Of a DNA stretch of 64,000 bases, positions 63,401 to 64,000 are shown in pieces. The stretch comes from Dama dama (taxonomy: Eukaryota > Chordata > Mammalia > Artiodactyla > Cervidae): the NCBI RefSeq assembly GCF_033118175.1, contig NW_026870906.1, positions 992,001 to 1,056,000 on the forward strand, in the 5' to 3' direction. The notes beneath the pieces are model-generated. The model did not search any database. It worked only from the letters and a program-made list of their open reading frames with translations, and was not told where the DNA came from. Position 1 is the first letter of the stretch; every line of letters begins with the position of its first letter. Position numbers and translations under genes: made by a program.

Positions 63401-64000
63401 ACCATTTCTTGCTCCTCATATTTTTCAGACCGTCTCATGCTCCTCTTATTTATGACAGCTTTTGAAGCTCTTCATATTTTTCACACTTTTGAAGCTCTTC
63501 ATGTTTTTCAACACCGTTTCATGCTCCTCCAATGTTTATAACCCTTTCATGCTCCTCATATTTTTAACATCTTTTGAAGCTCTTCATATTTTTCAGACCT
63601 CTTCAATCAATTCATGTGTTCAACACCATTTCATGCTCCTCCTATTTTTCAGACCCTTTCATGCTCCTCATATTATTGACACCTTCTGAAGCTCTTCTTA
63701 TTGTTCACACCTTTTCAGGCTCTTCATGATTTTCAACACCGTTTCATGCTCCTCCTATTTTTCAGATGGTTTCAGGCTCCTCATATTTTTGACACCTTGA
63801 AAGCTCTTCTTGTTTTTCAACACTGTTTCATGCTCTTCCTATATTTTAGACCGTTTCATGGTCCTCATATTTTTCTGACAGTTTCATGTTCCTCATATTT
63901 TTGACACCTTTGAAGCTCTTCTTATTTTTTCAACGTTTTCAGGTTCTTCATGTTTTTACACCGTCTCATGCTTCTCCTATTTTTATGACGGTTTCATGCT
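57480..64000. repeat. Family C/D mosaic to right window edge
   Basis: It starts with a link, then the copy of 50,847-53,420. A 1,800-bp tandem duplication follows (about 59,612-60,396 against 61,412-62,196). The offset then rises to 1,913 bp after a 113-bp gain at 62,083-62,308, and to 2,364 bp from about 62.7 kb where a segment like 53,540-53,990 is included. D segments lie near 60,400 and 62,310. The array continues past 64,000. Confidence 0.82.
62083..62308. repeat. 113-bp tandem duplication (CATGCTCTTTATG tetramer)
   Basis: Copies 62,083-62,195 and 62,196-62,308 both begin CATGCTCTTTATG and include CATACTCCTC and CATGATCCTC. The first has CGTATATTTC and the second CCTATATTTC. The related locus at 60,283 has a single copy, and this gain explains why the local duplication offset changes from 1,800 to 1,913 bp. 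Confidence 0.88.

Larger units (their letters stand above)
1..64000. repeat. Satellite array of 28-29 bp monomers filling the whole window
   Basis: Every line of the window can be read as 28-29 bp monomers with the core GCTCYTC, a T5 tract, an ACACC/AGACC-like part and a T3-T4 tract. The usual order of four monomer types gives a 113-bp tetramer. Deviations are substitutions, 1-7 bp indels and gains or losses of whole monomers. I saw no stretch of unrelated sequence and no array edge, so the true array is longer than 64 kb. Composition is strand-biased: the + strand is about 73% pyrimidine and only about 10% G by consensus count. No gene, RNA gene or mobile element could be supported on either strand. 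Satellites of this kind are typical of eukaryotic heterochromatin; the centromeric or pericentromeric placement is inference. The family itself is not one I recognise. Confidence 0.97.

Noticed and set aside
1..64000. A CRISPR array, because repeats are about 28 bp
   Set aside because: There are no unique spacers; monomers abut directly and the sequence between them is the same repeat. No cas genes are present.
1..64000. A coding minisatellite (mucin- or silk-like repeat protein)
   Set aside because: Neither 28/29 bp nor 113 bp is a multiple of 3, and no single frame stays open beyond about 200 codons.
1..64000. Telomeric or subtelomeric simple repeats
   Set aside because: No TTAGGG-, TTTAGGG- or TTAGG-like tandem is visible on either strand.
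1..64000. G-quadruplex potential on the purine-rich minus strand
   Set aside because: Minus-strand G runs are nearly all of length 1-2 (as in GGAGGAGCATGA), so canonical G3 quadruplexes are not expected.

Overview
The whole 64 kb window is one uninterrupted tandem-repeat (satellite) array. I found no protein-coding gene, RNA gene, transposon, CRISPR array or unique sequence. Both window edges lie inside the array. This points to a eukaryotic nuclear genome, probably a heterochromatic or centromeric/pericentromeric block from a long-read assembly. I do not recognise the satellite family and cannot name the organism. Frequent CpG-to-TpG/CpA variants suggest a lineage with cytosine methylation.

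Basic structure. The array is built from monomers of 28-29 bp. Four monomer types (b, c, d, a) usually follow in fixed order and form a 113-bp tetramer (29+28+28+28). All share a core of the form GCTCYTC, then a T5 tract, then an ACACC/AGACC-like part, then a T3-T4 tract. By consensus count the + strand is about 43% T, 29% C, 18% A and 10% G, so it is strongly pyrimidine-biased and about 39% GC. The window holds roughly 560 tetramers (about 2,260 monomers).

Higher-order structure. Tetramer variants are arranged in blocks that I call families A-E. Family A carries a marker monomer CTCCTTAATTTTTGGAG (25 loci). Its higher-order repeat is 1,382 bp, alternating with a 1,269-bp version that lacks one marker tetramer, so markers recur at 2,650 bp or 1,382 bp. 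Family B carries the marks TAATGGCCTAC and CGTGGTCCTCCG. Family C carries AGTAATTCAACAACG, TTATTTATGACAGC and CCAATGTTTATGACCC. Short D segments carry GGAGATTTTCATATATTTC. Link segments join A to C or B.

Layout (boundaries approximate): B 1-1,150; A 1,150-4,060; link+C 4,060-5,690; A 5,690-6,330; B 6,330-7,075; link 7,075-7,420; A 7,421-10,633; links 10,634-11,313; A 11,314-13,260; link+C 13,260-14,890; A 14,890-15,530; B 15,530-17,790; A (845-bp deletion) 17,790-19,805; D 19,805-20,180; A 20,180-20,820; B 20,820-21,350; 252-bp triplication 21,351-22,106; divergent family E 22,107-26,500; B 26,500-30,910; A 30,910-34,090; B 34,090-36,740; A remnant 36,740-37,340; link+C 37,340-39,980; D 39,980-40,400; A 40,400-40,920; B 40,920-43,150; A 43,150-46,390; link 46,390-46,950; A 46,950-48,910; link 48,910-49,330; C 49,330-50,840; link+C 50,840-55,600; D 55,600-55,990; A 55,990-57,480; link+C/D mosaic 57,480-64,000.

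How it evolves. Near-identical kilobase segments recur at offsets of 1,269, 1,800, 3,893, 6,573, 6,647, 9,199, 16,590 and 41,991 bp. Local duplications are 113, 252 or 339 bp, i.e. whole monomers or tetramers. The junctions I examined keep the 28-bp register. This is the pattern expected from unequal exchange, conversion or replication-based copying between aligned repeats. The many 60-207-residue open frames on the + strand are by-products of a stop-poor repeat whose 113-bp period rotates through all three frames; none is annotated as a gene.
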